Origin: Kribbella qitaiheensis
GTDB lineage: Bacteria; Actinomycetota; Actinomycetes; Propionibacteriales; Kribbellaceae
NCBI RefSeq assembly: GCF_014217565.1
Contig: NZ_CP043661.1
Span: 5,394,001 to 5,458,000, forward strand
Reading direction: 5' to 3'
DNA length: 64,000 nt
Shown one piece after another: positions 36,367-45,224 of the stretch (position 1 is the stretch's first letter; each line of letters begins with the position of its first letter). A program made the translations under genes and the position numbers. The notes beneath the pieces are model-generated. The model was not told the origin of the DNA. It saw nothing but the letters and a program-made list of their open reading frames with translations, and ran no database searches.

Positions 36367-36574
36367 CGGCCGTCCGAGCAGGACCGCGCAGTACAAGGGC
36401 CGCGGCCGGGCTGACGTCGCCGCGGCGGTGCCAAGAGCAGGACTGGAGGGCGGCAGAGGTGATCGCCAACCAGAAGCACCGACCACGGCGACGTACGGGC
36501 GGGTACAGAGCTTCGCTCCCGGCGGTGAGGTCAAGACGATGTCGCCATGCTCCTGCGCGGCACCCTTCCAATGC

Positions 36575-37012
36575 TCAGCCAGGGCTTGCCAGCTTCACGT
36601 CGTTCGCCACCGCGACCGGCTTCCGCAGCTCCGCTGACAGAACAGCGCTGAGATCCGGCTCGGAGAATCCCGGCAGCGGGTACGGCGAAAGCCCGGATCC
36701 GAACGGCCCGGTCCGTACGTCGTTGACGCCTTCGGCCGCGCGCAGCGCTCCGGTGACACCGCAAACCACCTCGGTGATCTCGTCCGGCTCGACCTCAGCT
36801 TCGGCCCAGCAGGCGTGGGCCGTCTCGACCACCACCCGGATCCGGTCGGCGGCCGCCAGCGCGGGATCCAGCTCGACCCGGCGAGCGGCCAGGGTGTTGC
36901 CACGCAGATCGGTGACGACCGCCCTCGTCTTGTGCGCGCCGATGTCCAGGCCGCTCACATAGCCGGAGTCCCCGCGGAACTGGAAGTGTCTGGCCGGCCG
37001 GGATCTCGTCCT
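36575..37012 (-). pseudogene. ROK-family regulator relic
   Basis: The minus strand reads GRPARHFQFRGDSGYVSGLD, GAHKTRAVVTDLRGNTLAA and later VVCGVTGALRAAEGV and KPVAVANDVKLAS, which is the start of the ROK sugar-kinase domain as found in ROK repressors just after their HTH. The HTH is absent. After NDVKLA the frame stops, and one base away it continues LAEHWKGAAQEHGDIV, so a frameshift is present; similarity ends at about 36530. The gene is therefore truncated at both ends. Confidence 0.75.
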
Positions 37013-37082
37013 TGACTCATCCCGGGCAAGGTATCGCAGGCCGCGAAGACCTAGTCCGAGCGGTCGGCTGTAGGGTTCCTGG

Positions 37083-37856
37083 GTGACTTCAAGGCGGGAA
37101 TCGGGCGGGGGCGAGGACCGGGCAGGGCTGTCGCCGCGGGACAAGTGGATCACGATCTTCGGCCGGAAACCGGTGCTCGAAGCGCTCAACGATCCCAACC
37201 TGTCGGTCGCGAAGGTGGTCGTCGCGGACAACGCCACCGGGCAGTCGCTGAACGAGATCCTGCGCGCGGCCGACCGGTCCGGTACGCCGGTCCAGCGGGC
37301 GACGCCGAGTCGCGTCCAGTGGCTGGCCGGGAACAGCAAGCACGACCAGGGCGTGGTCGCCGACATCAACGCGCCCCGGATGACCCCGCTGCAGAACTTC
37401 GTTCGCGACCGCGGCAACCGCCCGACCAAGGTCTTCCTGCTCGACGGTGTCACCAACCCCGGCAACGTCGGCATGATCCTGCGGACGGCCACCGGCGCCG
37501 GGTTCGACGGCGTGATCCTGCCCCGGGCCGGGACTCCGCACGTGGGTCCGTTGGTGATCAAGGCATCGGCGGGTATCGCCTTCCAGGCGCCGATCGTGAA
37601 CGCCCCGACCGCCAAGGCCGCGGTCGACGAGCTTCGTGCGGCCGGCTACCGGATCTACGGCTTGTCGTCGCACTCGTCGCAGTCGCTGTTCAAGGCCTCG
37701 CTTGAGCCGCGTTCGGTCTTCGTCCTGGGCGGAGAGACCAACGGCATCTCGGTCAGCACCGACGAGGACCTGTTGATCCCGCTCTTCAATGGCGTCGAAT
37801 CCCTCAACGTCGCGGTCGCCGCGGCAGTCGTCGCCTTCGAGGTAGCCAACCGCTGA
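37083..37856 (+). CDS. TrmH/SpoU-family RNA 2'-O-methyltransferase
   Basis: A 257-residue SPOUT methyltransferase. The substrate-binding N-terminal domain starts ITIFGRKPVLEALND. The trefoil-knot motifs are complete: TNPGNVGMILRTATGAGFDG (motif 1, catalytic Asn/Arg), VFVLGGETNGIS (motif 2) and SLNVAVAAAVVAFEV (motif 3). It methylates a ribose of rRNA or tRNA; RlmB-like 23S activity is possible, but this shorter divergent type is unassigned. The GTG start at 37083 immediately follows the ROK relic. Confidence 0.87.
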   Translation: MTSRRESGGGEDRAGLSPRDKWITIFGRKPVLEALNDPNLSVAKVVVADNATGQSLNEILRAADRSGTPVQRATPSRVQWLAGNSKHDQGVVADINAPRMTPLQNFVRDRGNRPTKVFLLDGVTNPGNVGMILRTATGAGFDGVILPRAGTPHVGPLVIKASAGIAFQAPIVNAPTAKAAVDELRAAGYRIYGLSSHSSQSLFKASLEPRSVFVLGGETNGISVSTDEDLLIPLFNGVESLNVAVAAAVVAFEVANR

Positions 37857-37921
37857 GACCTTGACCGGCAGGAACCGGCGACGGACTGTGGTCGGAGGGC
37901 TGTCGACCAGGAGGTTCTGCC

Positions 37922-38482
37922 GTGACCAAGGTGCTGATTCTGACCGGGGACGCCGCCGAGACGCTGGAGGTGTTCTACCCCTACCAGCGGTTGCTGGAAG
38001 AGGGGTACGAGGTGCACCTCGCTGCTCCGGCCGCGAAGAAATTGCAGTTCGTAGTCCACGACTTCGTGGACGGATTCGACACTTATACCGAGAAGCTCGG
38101 GCACACCTGGCAGGCGGATCTGGCCTTCGCCGACGTGGATCCATCGCAGTACGCAGCGTTGGTGATTCCTGGCGGCCGCGCACCGGAGTACATCCGGAAC
38201 GACGAGGACTGCCTGCGGATCGTGCGGCACTTCTACGACGAGGCGAAGCCGGTGGCGCAGCTTTGCCACGGACCACTGCTGCCGGCGGCCGCCGGAGTAC
38301 TGAATGGTCGCAAGACCTCGGCGTATCCGGCCCTTGCACCCGACGTACGGGCAGCCGGTGGTGAGTGGATTGACGGTGACGCCGTGGTTGACGGCAATGT
38401 CGTCTCCGGACGTGCCTGGCCGGATCACCCGGGCTGGATGCGCGCGTTCATGGCTGTTTTGAAGGAGCATGCGCCGGCTTGA
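37922..38482 (+). CDS. DJ-1/PfpI-family protein
   Basis: A 186-residue protein of the DJ-1/PfpI family. The nucleophile elbow is VAQLCHGPLLPAAA with the reactive Cys, and EVFYPYQRLLEEGYEV holds the N-terminal acidic residue that activates it. YAALVIPGGRAPEYIRND is the conserved beta-turn. Members act as glyoxalases, deglycases, proteases or chaperones. It is 65 bp downstream of the methyltransferase gene on the same strand. Confidence 0.87.
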   Translation: MTKVLILTGDAAETLEVFYPYQRLLEEGYEVHLAAPAAKKLQFVVHDFVDGFDTYTEKLGHTWQADLAFADVDPSQYAALVIPGGRAPEYIRNDEDCLRIVRHFYDEAKPVAQLCHGPLLPAAAGVLNGRKTSAYPALAPDVRAAGGEWIDGDAVVDGNVVSGRAWPDHPGWMRAFMAVLKEHAPA

Positions 38483-38561
38483 TCCGTGCCGGGTCTTGGT
38501 AGTACGAGCTAGGTTTCGGCCATGCTGGGGCGGCTGGGGGTGCTGGGCCGGGTACAGCGGG

Positions 38562-38984
38562 TCAGGCCCGGCCGAACTTCCACCACTTCGGCTTGCCGGC
38601 CTTGAGCTCGTCGTCGGTGAGCGGCGGCGGGACCGGCGGCTTGGACTCCTCGGTGAGGAAGTTGCCCGACTCCGTGTCGTACGCCGTGACGCCGAGCCGG
38701 CTGCTGATCTCCATCACCACCGGGATCGAGCGCGGGCCGTCGTTGAGGTAGAAGGTGATGTCGCGGACCTCGACACCCTTGCCGATCGTCATCTCGACGT
38801 CGTACTCGTCGCTCTTCAGCAGCAGCCAGGACCGCTTGCTCGCATCCACCCCGGGCGCCACCTCCCGCACCACGGCCACGACCTCCTCCGCCGTACCGAG
38901 TCTGGGCGGTTCGTACCCATCGGGAATGTCCTCGAGCCGACGTACGCCGCCCGGGCCTCGCATCGCATAGATAGCCCAACTCAT
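38562..38984 (-). CDS. Hypothetical protein
   Basis: A 140-residue soluble protein beginning SWAIYAMRGPGGVRRLEDIP, with a conserved-looking core RSWLLLKSDEYDVEMTIGKG and FYLNDGPRSIPVVMEISSRL, and a proline-rich C-terminus ending KPKWWKFGRA. The profile suggests a single alpha/beta domain common in actinobacteria, but I cannot name the family. No membrane segments. It is on its own strand between the DJ-1 gene and the methyltransferase. Confidence 0.7.
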   Translation of the reverse strand: MSWAIYAMRGPGGVRRLEDIPDGYEPPRLGTAEEVVAVVREVAPGVDASKRSWLLLKSDEYDVEMTIGKGVEVRDITFYLNDGPRSIPVVMEISSRLGVTAYDTESGNFLTEESKPPVPPPLTDDELKAGKPKWWKFGRA

Positions 38985-39021
38985 GGCCCCAGCATCCCAC
39001 CCGTACCAACCACGGTCGGCC

Positions 39022-39747
39022 TCAGGCCGGTTTGCGGGCGGTGACCAGGGCGAAGGTGAGGTACTCGCCCTGGTCCTTCTCCAGCATCGTGACCGTCGGG
39101 TCCGGCTCGTCGCCGGCGACCGCGCGGGCCCAGATGAGCCAGTCGTACCAGCCGGATTCCTGGAGTCGCGCGGCCGTCACCTCGACGAGTTCGGTGATCT
39201 CCCACTGGAATTTCCACCAGTCGGCGGTGTGCCAGGCCAGCGCCTCCCAGCCGACGAGTTCCTTGATGTGCGCCGGGATGTAGCCGAGGTCGCGGACCTC
39301 CTTCCGCAGCGCGGGTGTCGCGATGCCGAGCCGGCCGCCCGGTTTGAGGAAGCTGGTGATGTAGGCGAGATAGCCGTCCGCGGTACCGAAGTACTCGTAG
39401 GCGTCGATGCAGACGATCGCGTCGAAGAAGCCGCGGGCGAAGGGAAGGGCGTGCGCCTCGGCCTTGATCGCGGTCACCTCATGGCCGGCGAAGTTCTCGG
39501 CCGCCTCGGTGGGGTCGATCCACAGGTCGGCGGCCCACACCTGTACGCCGTACTCCTTCGCCAGGAAGACGCTGGTCGCGCCCTTGCCGGAGCCGAGGTC
39601 GAGCACCCGCATCCCGGGGCGGAGGTCGAGGTCCTTGGCGAGGTCCTCGAGCAGCCAGAGCGGGTTCGGGCCCATGTCGCACTTCAGTAACCACGCGGCG
39701 TCGTACTGCGAAGCCCGCGGATACTCGTCGCGCCTGAAGTCGGTCAC
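39022..39747 (-). CDS. SAM-dependent class I methyltransferase
   Basis: A methyltransferase of about 241 residues. Motif I is GMRVLDLGSGKGATSVFLAK, followed by the acidic VWAADLWIDPTE and the motif IV-like GFFDAIVCIDAYEYFG. Aromatic residues in WHTADWWKFQWEITE lie in the substrate cap. It is most like small-molecule or lipid methyltransferases (UbiE/cyclopropane-like). GTG 39747 (VTDFRRDEYPRA) is preferred to TTG 39759. Substrate unknown. Confidence 0.85.
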   Translation of the reverse strand: MTDFRRDEYPRASQYDAAWLLKCDMGPNPLWLLEDLAKDLDLRPGMRVLDLGSGKGATSVFLAKEYGVQVWAADLWIDPTEAAENFAGHEVTAIKAEAHALPFARGFFDAIVCIDAYEYFGTADGYLAYITSFLKPGGRLGIATPALRKEVRDLGYIPAHIKELVGWEALAWHTADWWKFQWEITELVEVTAARLQESGWYDWLIWARAVAGDEPDPTVTMLEKDQGEYLTFALVTARKPA

Positions 39748-39831
39748 GCTGCCACCCAATCAAGCGGTGATGCCGCGGGCAACCGACTTATCGGGGTCGA
39801 CAAGGGCGCAAGGGCCAGGCAGGGTTTGAGG

Positions 39832-40272
39832 ATGCGGGTGAGGGTGATCGACGACGAGGGGCTGCGCCAGGTCGAGGAGTGGCTGGCCGGGGATCCCGTG
39901 GGGAGCGCCGTCTTCGGTGGCTTCTACGGGCGGGCCGTCGAGCGATGGACGCCGCTGTTGTCCGCGCCGGAGCGGCACGGCTGGATCACGTACGACGACA
40001 GCGGACCGATCGGTTTCATCGACCTGGAGATCCTCGATGCCGAGGCCGAGATCTCGTACTACGTGTGTCCGGCGCGCCGCCTCACCGGGCTCGGCCGGGC
40101 CACGGTGGATCAGGTCGTCCGCCTCGCCAGCGAGAACGGAGCCCGCTTCATCCACGCCGCGGTGGAGCCCACCAACCTGCCCAGCCTGGCCCTGCTCCGC
40201 GCTGCCGCCTTCACCGAAAGCGGCCCGAACGAGTACGGCGAAACCGAGTTCGAGATGAGCCTGCATGCCTGA
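39832..40272 (+). CDS. GNAT-family N-acetyltransferase
   Basis: A 146-residue acetyltransferase: GFIDLEILDAEAEISYYVCP forms the central strands, RLTGLGRATVDQVVRLA the acetyl-CoA loop (Gly-rich, slightly atypical) and HAAVEPTNLPSLALLRAAAF the C-terminal strand-helix. ATG 39832 is taken as start; TTG 39826 is two codons upstream. Target unknown. Confidence 0.8.
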   Translation: MRVRVIDDEGLRQVEEWLAGDPVGSAVFGGFYGRAVERWTPLLSAPERHGWITYDDSGPIGFIDLEILDAEAEISYYVCPARRLTGLGRATVDQVVRLASENGARFIHAAVEPTNLPSLALLRAAAFTESGPNEYGETEFEMSLHA

Positions 40273-40335
40273 CTACGCCGGCGTGATCGCCTCCGGGACG
40301 ACCGTCGGGCGCGTCCAGTAGCTGAGTGGTGCGGG

Positions 40336-40734
40336 TCAGGCGCGAACCCGCACCTTGTCCGGGGTGATGCGGATGACGGTGCGGATGGCCTCGGGTGGCA
40401 GCTCGAGGTAGCCCTGGCCCGCACCGGGCCCTTCGTACTTCTCGGCGAGTTGTACGGCGACCGCCCGCCCGACATCCTCCGTCACGGTCGCGGTGCCGCG
40501 GATCTCGACGTACCGAGCCGAATCGTCCTTGTCCAGCACGAGCAGGCTCGCTTGGGGATTGCGCCGCAGGTTGGTGTCCTTCCGCATGCCGGCCGTGGTC
40601 GAGATCACCACCTCGTCCCCGTCCCGCCCCACCCACACGACCGAGGTCTGCGGGCCGCCGTCCGGATTGATCGTTGCCAGCACCCCCGAGTTGAGTCCGT
40701 CCAGCAACTCCTGTGCAACCTCACTCAGTTCCAT
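40336..40734 (-). CDS. PPOX-class flavin/F420-dependent reductase
   Basis: A 132-residue split-barrel protein of the pyridoxamine-5'-phosphate-oxidase-like family: VLATINPDGGPQTSVVWVGR, STTAGMRKDTNLRRNPQASL and YVEIRGTATVTED are the hallmarks of the PPOX-class F420-dependent oxidoreductases typical of actinobacteria. Binds F420 (or FMN) and probably reduces a small molecule. Complete length for the family. Confidence 0.87.
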   Translation of the reverse strand: MELSEVAQELLDGLNSGVLATINPDGGPQTSVVWVGRDGDEVVISTTAGMRKDTNLRRNPQASLLVLDKDDSARYVEIRGTATVTEDVGRAVAVQLAEKYEGPGAGQGYLELPPEAIRTVIRITPDKVRVRA

Positions 40735-40751
40735 TCCACGATCCTATGCAA

Positions 40752-41171
40752 CTAGTAGACGTTGTGGCCGCCGTCTATCAGGAGGATCGAACCGGTCGTG
40801 AAGGAGGAGGCGGGGCTGGCGAGGTAGACAACCGAGGGGGCTATTTCTTCGGGGGTGGCGTAGCGCTGGAGTGCGGCGTAGATCATGCCGCGCGACCGCG
40901 GTACTGCAGTTCCATAAGGCGGTCACGTTCAGATCCAGCACCTGCTGCCACTCCTCGTCCGGGACCTCGAGTGCCGGCCGGTGGATCGCGATCCCCGCGT
41001 TGTTCACCAGTACGTCGATGCCGCCGAACGCCGCCGTGACCTCATCGACCATCGCGCGATGACCTCCGCGCGGACGGTGATATCGGCCTGTACTGCGAGA
41101 CCCCGGCGACCGCGAGCCTCGATCTCCCGCACCACTCGGTCGGTCAAAGCGAAGCTCTCCAGAACACTCAT
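40752..41171 (-). pseudogene. SDR oxidoreductase relic
   Basis: Three in-order pieces of one SDR are visible on the minus strand. MSVLESFALTDRV is joined directly to VREIEARGRRGLAVQADI, so the nucleotide loop is missing. Then, in another frame, FGGIDVLVNNAGIAIHRPAL runs to [16 protein letters not shown] jump over the catalytic Tyr/Lys region leads to [20 protein letters not shown] and [13 protein letters not shown], the normal C-terminus. At least two deletions and a frameshift make it non-functional. Confidence 0.8.
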
Positions 41172-41366
41172 GTGACCCCTTTGCCTACACGCAGTAGGCA
41201 ATCAGCTGACGGGAGATCGCGAAGCGATGTCAATAGCTGCAAATCAATTCGCCCGCGACCACACCCCGCAATATCATCTTCCGGCGGGTCGGCCGGGGGG
41301 ATACGGCGCGTCCTGCCACCGGCGCTGTGTCCAACGCCGGACTGAGGACAACTGGGGAGACCACAA

Positions 41367-42533
41367 ATGCCGGACGACGAATCGGCGCCGAAGCCTGGCC
41401 ATTTTCTGCCCGGCGGTGCGGGGGCCGACGCCTCGGCGCCACGCAAACCCGCAGTACCGGGTGACAGCGCGCCACTCACCGCGCCGACCCCTCGGCTTGG
41501 GGGCGGCTCCGGCCCGGCCGGACCGCCCCAGCTCAGCGGTTCGCGGCTCGGGCCGCCGCCGCCCGGAGATCCGGCGGCTGCCGCTTTCAAGGCGCGCTAC
41601 CAGCCTGAGCCGATCCCGTTCGTCGTGAAGAAGAAGTCGAAGGCGCTGATCGCCGCGATCGTGGCCGGTGTGGTCCTGGTCGCGGGTGGCGGAGTGGCCG
41701 GTGCCGCGAAGCTGCTCACGCAGTACGACGACTTCGTCGCGAACCCGATCGGGACGACCCCGTCGCTGCCCGGCAACACGCCGACGGAGACCAAGCCGAC
41801 CGGTACGCCGGTCGCGGATCCCGTGGCGGAGAAGGAGAACAAGCTCTACGCGAACGGCAAACTGGCTTCGGTCCGCTGCAAGGAGCCCGCGTTCCGGCCG
41901 ACCTCCAAGGAGAACGTCCGGTCGTACTACGAGGTGCTCATCAAGTGCATGAACACTTCTTGGCAGCCGGTGGTGGAGAAGGCCGGCTTCGAGTTCCACG
42001 AGCCGCAGCTGATCGTCTTCGACGAAGGCGAGGAGACGGCTTGCGGAGTACAGAAGAAGGTCTCCGCGTACTGCGATTCCGGCGACGGCAGCGTGGCGAT
42101 GCCGTGGCAGGACCTGGTTGATCAATATGCGGACAACAAGGCGCTGGCCCGGATCGACGAGCACGACGCCCTCGGGTTCGCCTACGCGGTTCACATCCAG
42201 AAGCTGGTCGGGATCTTCGACGCGGCCGGCGATCTGAGCGACGCGGCGGCCAATGACGCGGCCCGGCTGGAGCACCAGCGCCGCCAGGCCCTGCAGGCGG
42301 GCTGCCTCGCGGCCGTGTTCCTGGGCGCCGAGAAGACTGCCTTCCCGGTTCAGGGTGAGCTGCTGAAAGAGTGGCAGTGGCGGTCCAAGAACCACGGCGA
42401 TGACGGGACCAAGGGCTCGGTACGCGACCATGGGTCCCGCAAGAGCAACGAATTGTGGCGGACCCGTGGTTTCACCACCGCGGACCCGGGCGCCTGCAAC
42501 ACTTTCGTGGCAGCGGCGGCACAGGTCGGCTGA
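41367..42533 (+). CDS. Pseudo-metallopeptidase (YpfJ-like paralogue A)
   Basis: A 388-residue membrane-anchored protein: a Pro/Gly-rich cytosolic N-terminus containing PGHFLPGGAGAD, one helix (LIAAIVAGVVLVAGGGVAGA, about residues 92-112), and an extracellular domain homologous to the adjacent paralogue B. Where B has the zinc motif HEYGHH, this protein reads FAYAVH (residues 271-276), and the third ligand region RRLELQATC has become RRQALQAGC. Both zinc His, the catalytic Glu and the distal Glu are therefore lost, although the frame, cysteines and C-terminus (RDHGSRKSNELW, PGACNTFVAAAAQV) are kept. This suggests a retained non-catalytic role such as binding or inhibition. Confidence 0.82.
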   Translation: MPDDESAPKPGHFLPGGAGADASAPRKPAVPGDSAPLTAPTPRLGGGSGPAGPPQLSGSRLGPPPPGDPAAAAFKARYQPEPIPFVVKKKSKALIAAIVAGVVLVAGGGVAGAAKLLTQYDDFVANPIGTTPSLPGNTPTETKPTGTPVADPVAEKENKLYANGKLASVRCKEPAFRPTSKENVRSYYEVLIKCMNTSWQPVVEKAGFEFHEPQLIVFDEGEETACGVQKKVSAYCDSGDGSVAMPWQDLVDQYADNKALARIDEHDALGFAYAVHIQKLVGIFDAAGDLSDAAANDAARLEHQRRQALQAGCLAAVFLGAEKTAFPVQGELLKEWQWRSKNHGDDGTKGSVRDHGSRKSNELWRTRGFTTADPGACNTFVAAAAQVG

Positions 42534-42556
42534 AGACTGAGGACTGGGGAGTATTG

Positions 42557-43861
42557 ATGGCGGACGACGACTCGGCACCGAAGGTGCCGGAGCCGACCGC
42601 TCCCGCGCCCGGGCACTTCCTGCCCGGCGGCGCTGGTGAGGCGACGAACGACTCCGGTACCAGGCCCGCCCATCCTCCCCACCGTCCGCCGCTGGGCCTG
42701 GGCAAGGCCCGCCCGGTGCAGAACGAGGTGGACCCGGCTCTGAAGAAGGCGGTCCCGCCGCGCACTGAGTACAGCGGGACCCAGTACGGCGCTCCGCCAC
42801 CGGCCCCGTTGCCGGGTGCGCCCGCAGTACCGCTGCACGGGACCCGCCAGCCCGGTGGTGCTCCCCGGGTCGGCTGGAACTCGCCGTCGACGCGGGCCGC
42901 TTCGCAGTTCGCGGCCGGGCACAACGAAGTGAAGCCGTCGCGGCGAATGTCGAAGCCGGCGATCGCGGGTCTTGGCGTGCTGCTGCTGGCGCTGCTCGCC
43001 GGGGGCGGCATCGCCAGCCTCAAGCTGGCGGATTCGTACGACAGCTCGGTGGAGAACCCGCTGTCCAAGCCGACGGTGCGGCAGTCCGACGAGCCGTTGC
43101 CCGCTCCGCCCCAGCCGACGGTCACCGTGACCGTCCAGCCGGTGCCGGACGCAGTACGGGTGAAGGAGAACAAGCTCTACACAGTCGGCAAGGTGCCGTC
43201 GGTCAACTGCACCGAGCCGACCATCAAGCCGAACAGCCAGTCCGCGATCCTGCGCTACTACCAGGCGCTGCTGCCCTGCTTGAACAACGCGTGGGCACCG
43301 CTGGTCCGGAAGGCCGGCTATCCGTTCCGGGCGCCGAAGCTGACGCTGCTGAGCAAGCAGACCTCGTCCGATTGCACTGGCGAGACGTCCACTGCCTACT
43401 ACTGCGGCGCCGACGAGTCGATCAACATGGATTGGCAGCTGGATCTCAAGAACTACAAGGAGAACGCGCTGGCCGGCCGGACCTGGATGATGGACACGCT
43501 CGCGCACGAGTACGGGCACCACGTTCAGTTCCTCACCAACATCTCGATCTCCTCGGCGTCCCGCGAGGGCTGGGCGAAAACGCCGGCCGCGAAGCAGGAG
43601 GAAAGCCGCCGCCTGGAGCTCCAGGCGACCTGCCTGGGCGCCGCGTTCCTCGGCGCGAACAAGCAGTCACTCGATTTCGCCGGCGCGAAGCTGGACATGT
43701 GGGAGTTCCAGACCCAGCACAGCGGCGACGAGTACAACCCCAAGAAGATCCGCGACCACGGCTCCCGCAAGAACCAGTGGTCCTGGGCCGGCCCCGCCTT
43801 CAAATCCACCAACCCAGCCTCCTGCAACACCTACACAGCCCCCGCCGCCCGAGTCTCGTGA
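42557..43861 (+). CDS. Neutral zinc metallopeptidase (YpfJ-like paralogue B)
   Basis: A 434-residue membrane-anchored metallopeptidase: proline-rich cytosolic N-terminus with PGHFLPGGAGEA, one helix (IAGLGVLLLALLAGGGIASL), and an extracellular catalytic domain. HEYGHH at 317-322 supplies zinc ligands His317/His321 and catalytic Glu318; Glu354 in RRLELQATC is the probable third ligand. The C-terminus ends in the family pattern RDHGSRKNQWSW and NPASCNTYTA. ATG 42557 follows GGGGAG. It lies 23 bp after paralogue A and overlaps the third copy by GTGA, so the three form one operon. Substrate unknown. Confidence 0.85.
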   Translation: MADDDSAPKVPEPTAPAPGHFLPGGAGEATNDSGTRPAHPPHRPPLGLGKARPVQNEVDPALKKAVPPRTEYSGTQYGAPPPAPLPGAPAVPLHGTRQPGGAPRVGWNSPSTRAASQFAAGHNEVKPSRRMSKPAIAGLGVLLLALLAGGGIASLKLADSYDSSVENPLSKPTVRQSDEPLPAPPQPTVTVTVQPVPDAVRVKENKLYTVGKVPSVNCTEPTIKPNSQSAILRYYQALLPCLNNAWAPLVRKAGYPFRAPKLTLLSKQTSSDCTGETSTAYYCGADESINMDWQLDLKNYKENALAGRTWMMDTLAHEYGHHVQFLTNISISSASREGWAKTPAAKQEESRRLELQATCLGAAFLGANKQSLDFAGAKLDMWEFQTQHSGDEYNPKKIRDHGSRKNQWSWAGPAFKSTNPASCNTYTAPAARVS

Positions 43862-44558
43862 TCCCAAGACCGGCCCACCTGCTCGCCGTACTCGCACTGC
43901 TCGCAGCCGGAGCCGGAATAGCACTGCAAGGCGATCCGAAACCTGCGACGGCCGAGATCGCAGCGCCTCTGCCCACTGCTGCCCAGTCTCCCGTGCAAGT
44001 CAGCCACAGCCCGGCACCCCGCAGTACGACGCCCTCGGTGGAGTTTCGGGACCGGCTGTACGCGGGCGGCAAGGTGGCGGCGGTCAGTTGCCCGCTGCCG
44101 TCCGGAGCCCTGGACACCAAAGCCGCATTGCTCGCCTACGGCCGGGGCATGATCGCTTGCCTGCGAAGGGGCTGGCACCCGCCCGTCAGCCGGGCGGGTT
44201 GGCTTCTTGGGGCCGGCACCCCTTGTCCCTTTCGAGAAAGGGATGCCGACGCCGTGCGGCGAGCCGGAGGGCGACTACGGAGCCTTCTACTGCGGAACGA
44301 ACCAGACCATCTACTTCCTCTGGAAGGAGTATCTGGAGCAGGAGTTCGAAGCCCGGGTCGACGCGCAGATTGGCGATGATCGAAGTCATGGGCCGGCTCG
44401 CCGAACTCGAGTACGCCCTGGAAACCGGCGACGACCCCGACGAACCACACGACCACGGCTCGGACAAGAGCAACAAGCTGTGGACGCGGGCAGCCTTCCG
44501 GTCCGGGAGTCCCGGCTCGTGCAACACCTGGAAGGCGCCCGCGGGCCGGGTGTCCTAA
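43858..44558 (+). pseudogene. Third YpfJ-like paralogue C, degenerate
   Basis: Starting at GTG 43858 inside the stop of paralogue B, the frame gives a signal/anchor helix (HLLAVLALLAAGAGIAL) and the family's FRDRLYAGGKVAAVSCPLPS. It shifts near 44210; the next frame reads EGDYGAFYCGTNQTIYFLWK to EFEARVDAQIG. It shifts again near 44370 to MGRLAELEYALETGDD, DHGSDKSNKLWTRAAF and GSCNTWKAPAGRVS. The HExxH segment is absent. Two frameshifts plus loss of the active site show decay of a third tandem copy. Confidence 0.8.
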
Positions 44559-45010
44559 AGGGTGAGTTTGAAGCCCTCGTGGCTGTTGGTGAAGCCTAGG
44601 CGGGTGGTGTAAAAGCGGTGGGCGTCGGTGCGGGTCTTGTCCGAGGTGAGCTGGATCATCGCGCAGCCACGGGCGCGGGCCTCGGCGATCGACCATTCCA
44701 TCAAGGTGGTGCCCAGGCCCGTACTGCGGGCTGACGCCGCGACCCGGACCGCCTCGACCAGGGCGCGGGTCGAGCCCTGCCGGGACAGGCCGGGGATGAA
44801 CGTCAACTGGAGCGTGCCGATCACCTCACCGTTGCGATCGGCAACGACCAGGAACTGGTTCGGATCAGCGTCGATGGCTGCGAAGGCCCGCTGGTACGGC
44901 GTGAGGTCGGCGGGCGACTCCCTGATCGCCCCGAGCGGGTCGTCGGCGAGCATCGCGACGATCGCGGGGACGTCGTCGGAGGTGGCGCGGCGGATCACGA
45001 CATCGGTCAT
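44555..45010 (-). CDS. GNAT-family N-acetyltransferase
   Basis: A 151-residue acetyltransferase: VVIRRATSDDVPAIVAMLAD opens the fold, VRVAASARSTGLGTTLMEWS is the acetyl-CoA loop (R-x-x-G-x-G-like) and IQLTSDKTRTDAHRFYTTRLGF is the conserved end. Converges on the metallopeptidase triplet, overlapping its last four bases. Substrate unknown. Confidence 0.87.
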   Translation of the reverse strand: MTDVVIRRATSDDVPAIVAMLADDPLGAIRESPADLTPYQRAFAAIDADPNQFLVVADRNGEVIGTLQLTFIPGLSRQGSTRALVEAVRVAASARSTGLGTTLMEWSIAEARARGCAMIQLTSDKTRTDAHRFYTTRLGFTNSHEGFKLTL

Positions 45011-45224
45011 GGAGTCATGATCTCAAGCCGGGTCGGGGCGCCGTAGTACGGGTTGACTGGTCACTCTAATTGCCTTAAGCAATCACATTGCGTTACTTCA
45101 GAGGGTTTGTGGGCCGTTCACGCGGGAACGGGAGGGAGCAGACACCACTGCAATCCGCCCGTAGCCGGAGTCGCGCGGGCGGTTGCGTGGCGGCGGACGC
45201 GGGCCAATCCGGAGAGGAAGGCCG

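Noticed and set aside
45053-45090. Sigma-70 promoter upstream of the MscS-like gene (TTGACT with a downstream -10)
   Set aside because: TTGACT is present at 45053, but the sequence 17-18 bp downstream (TTAAGC/AAGCAA) is a poor -10 box.
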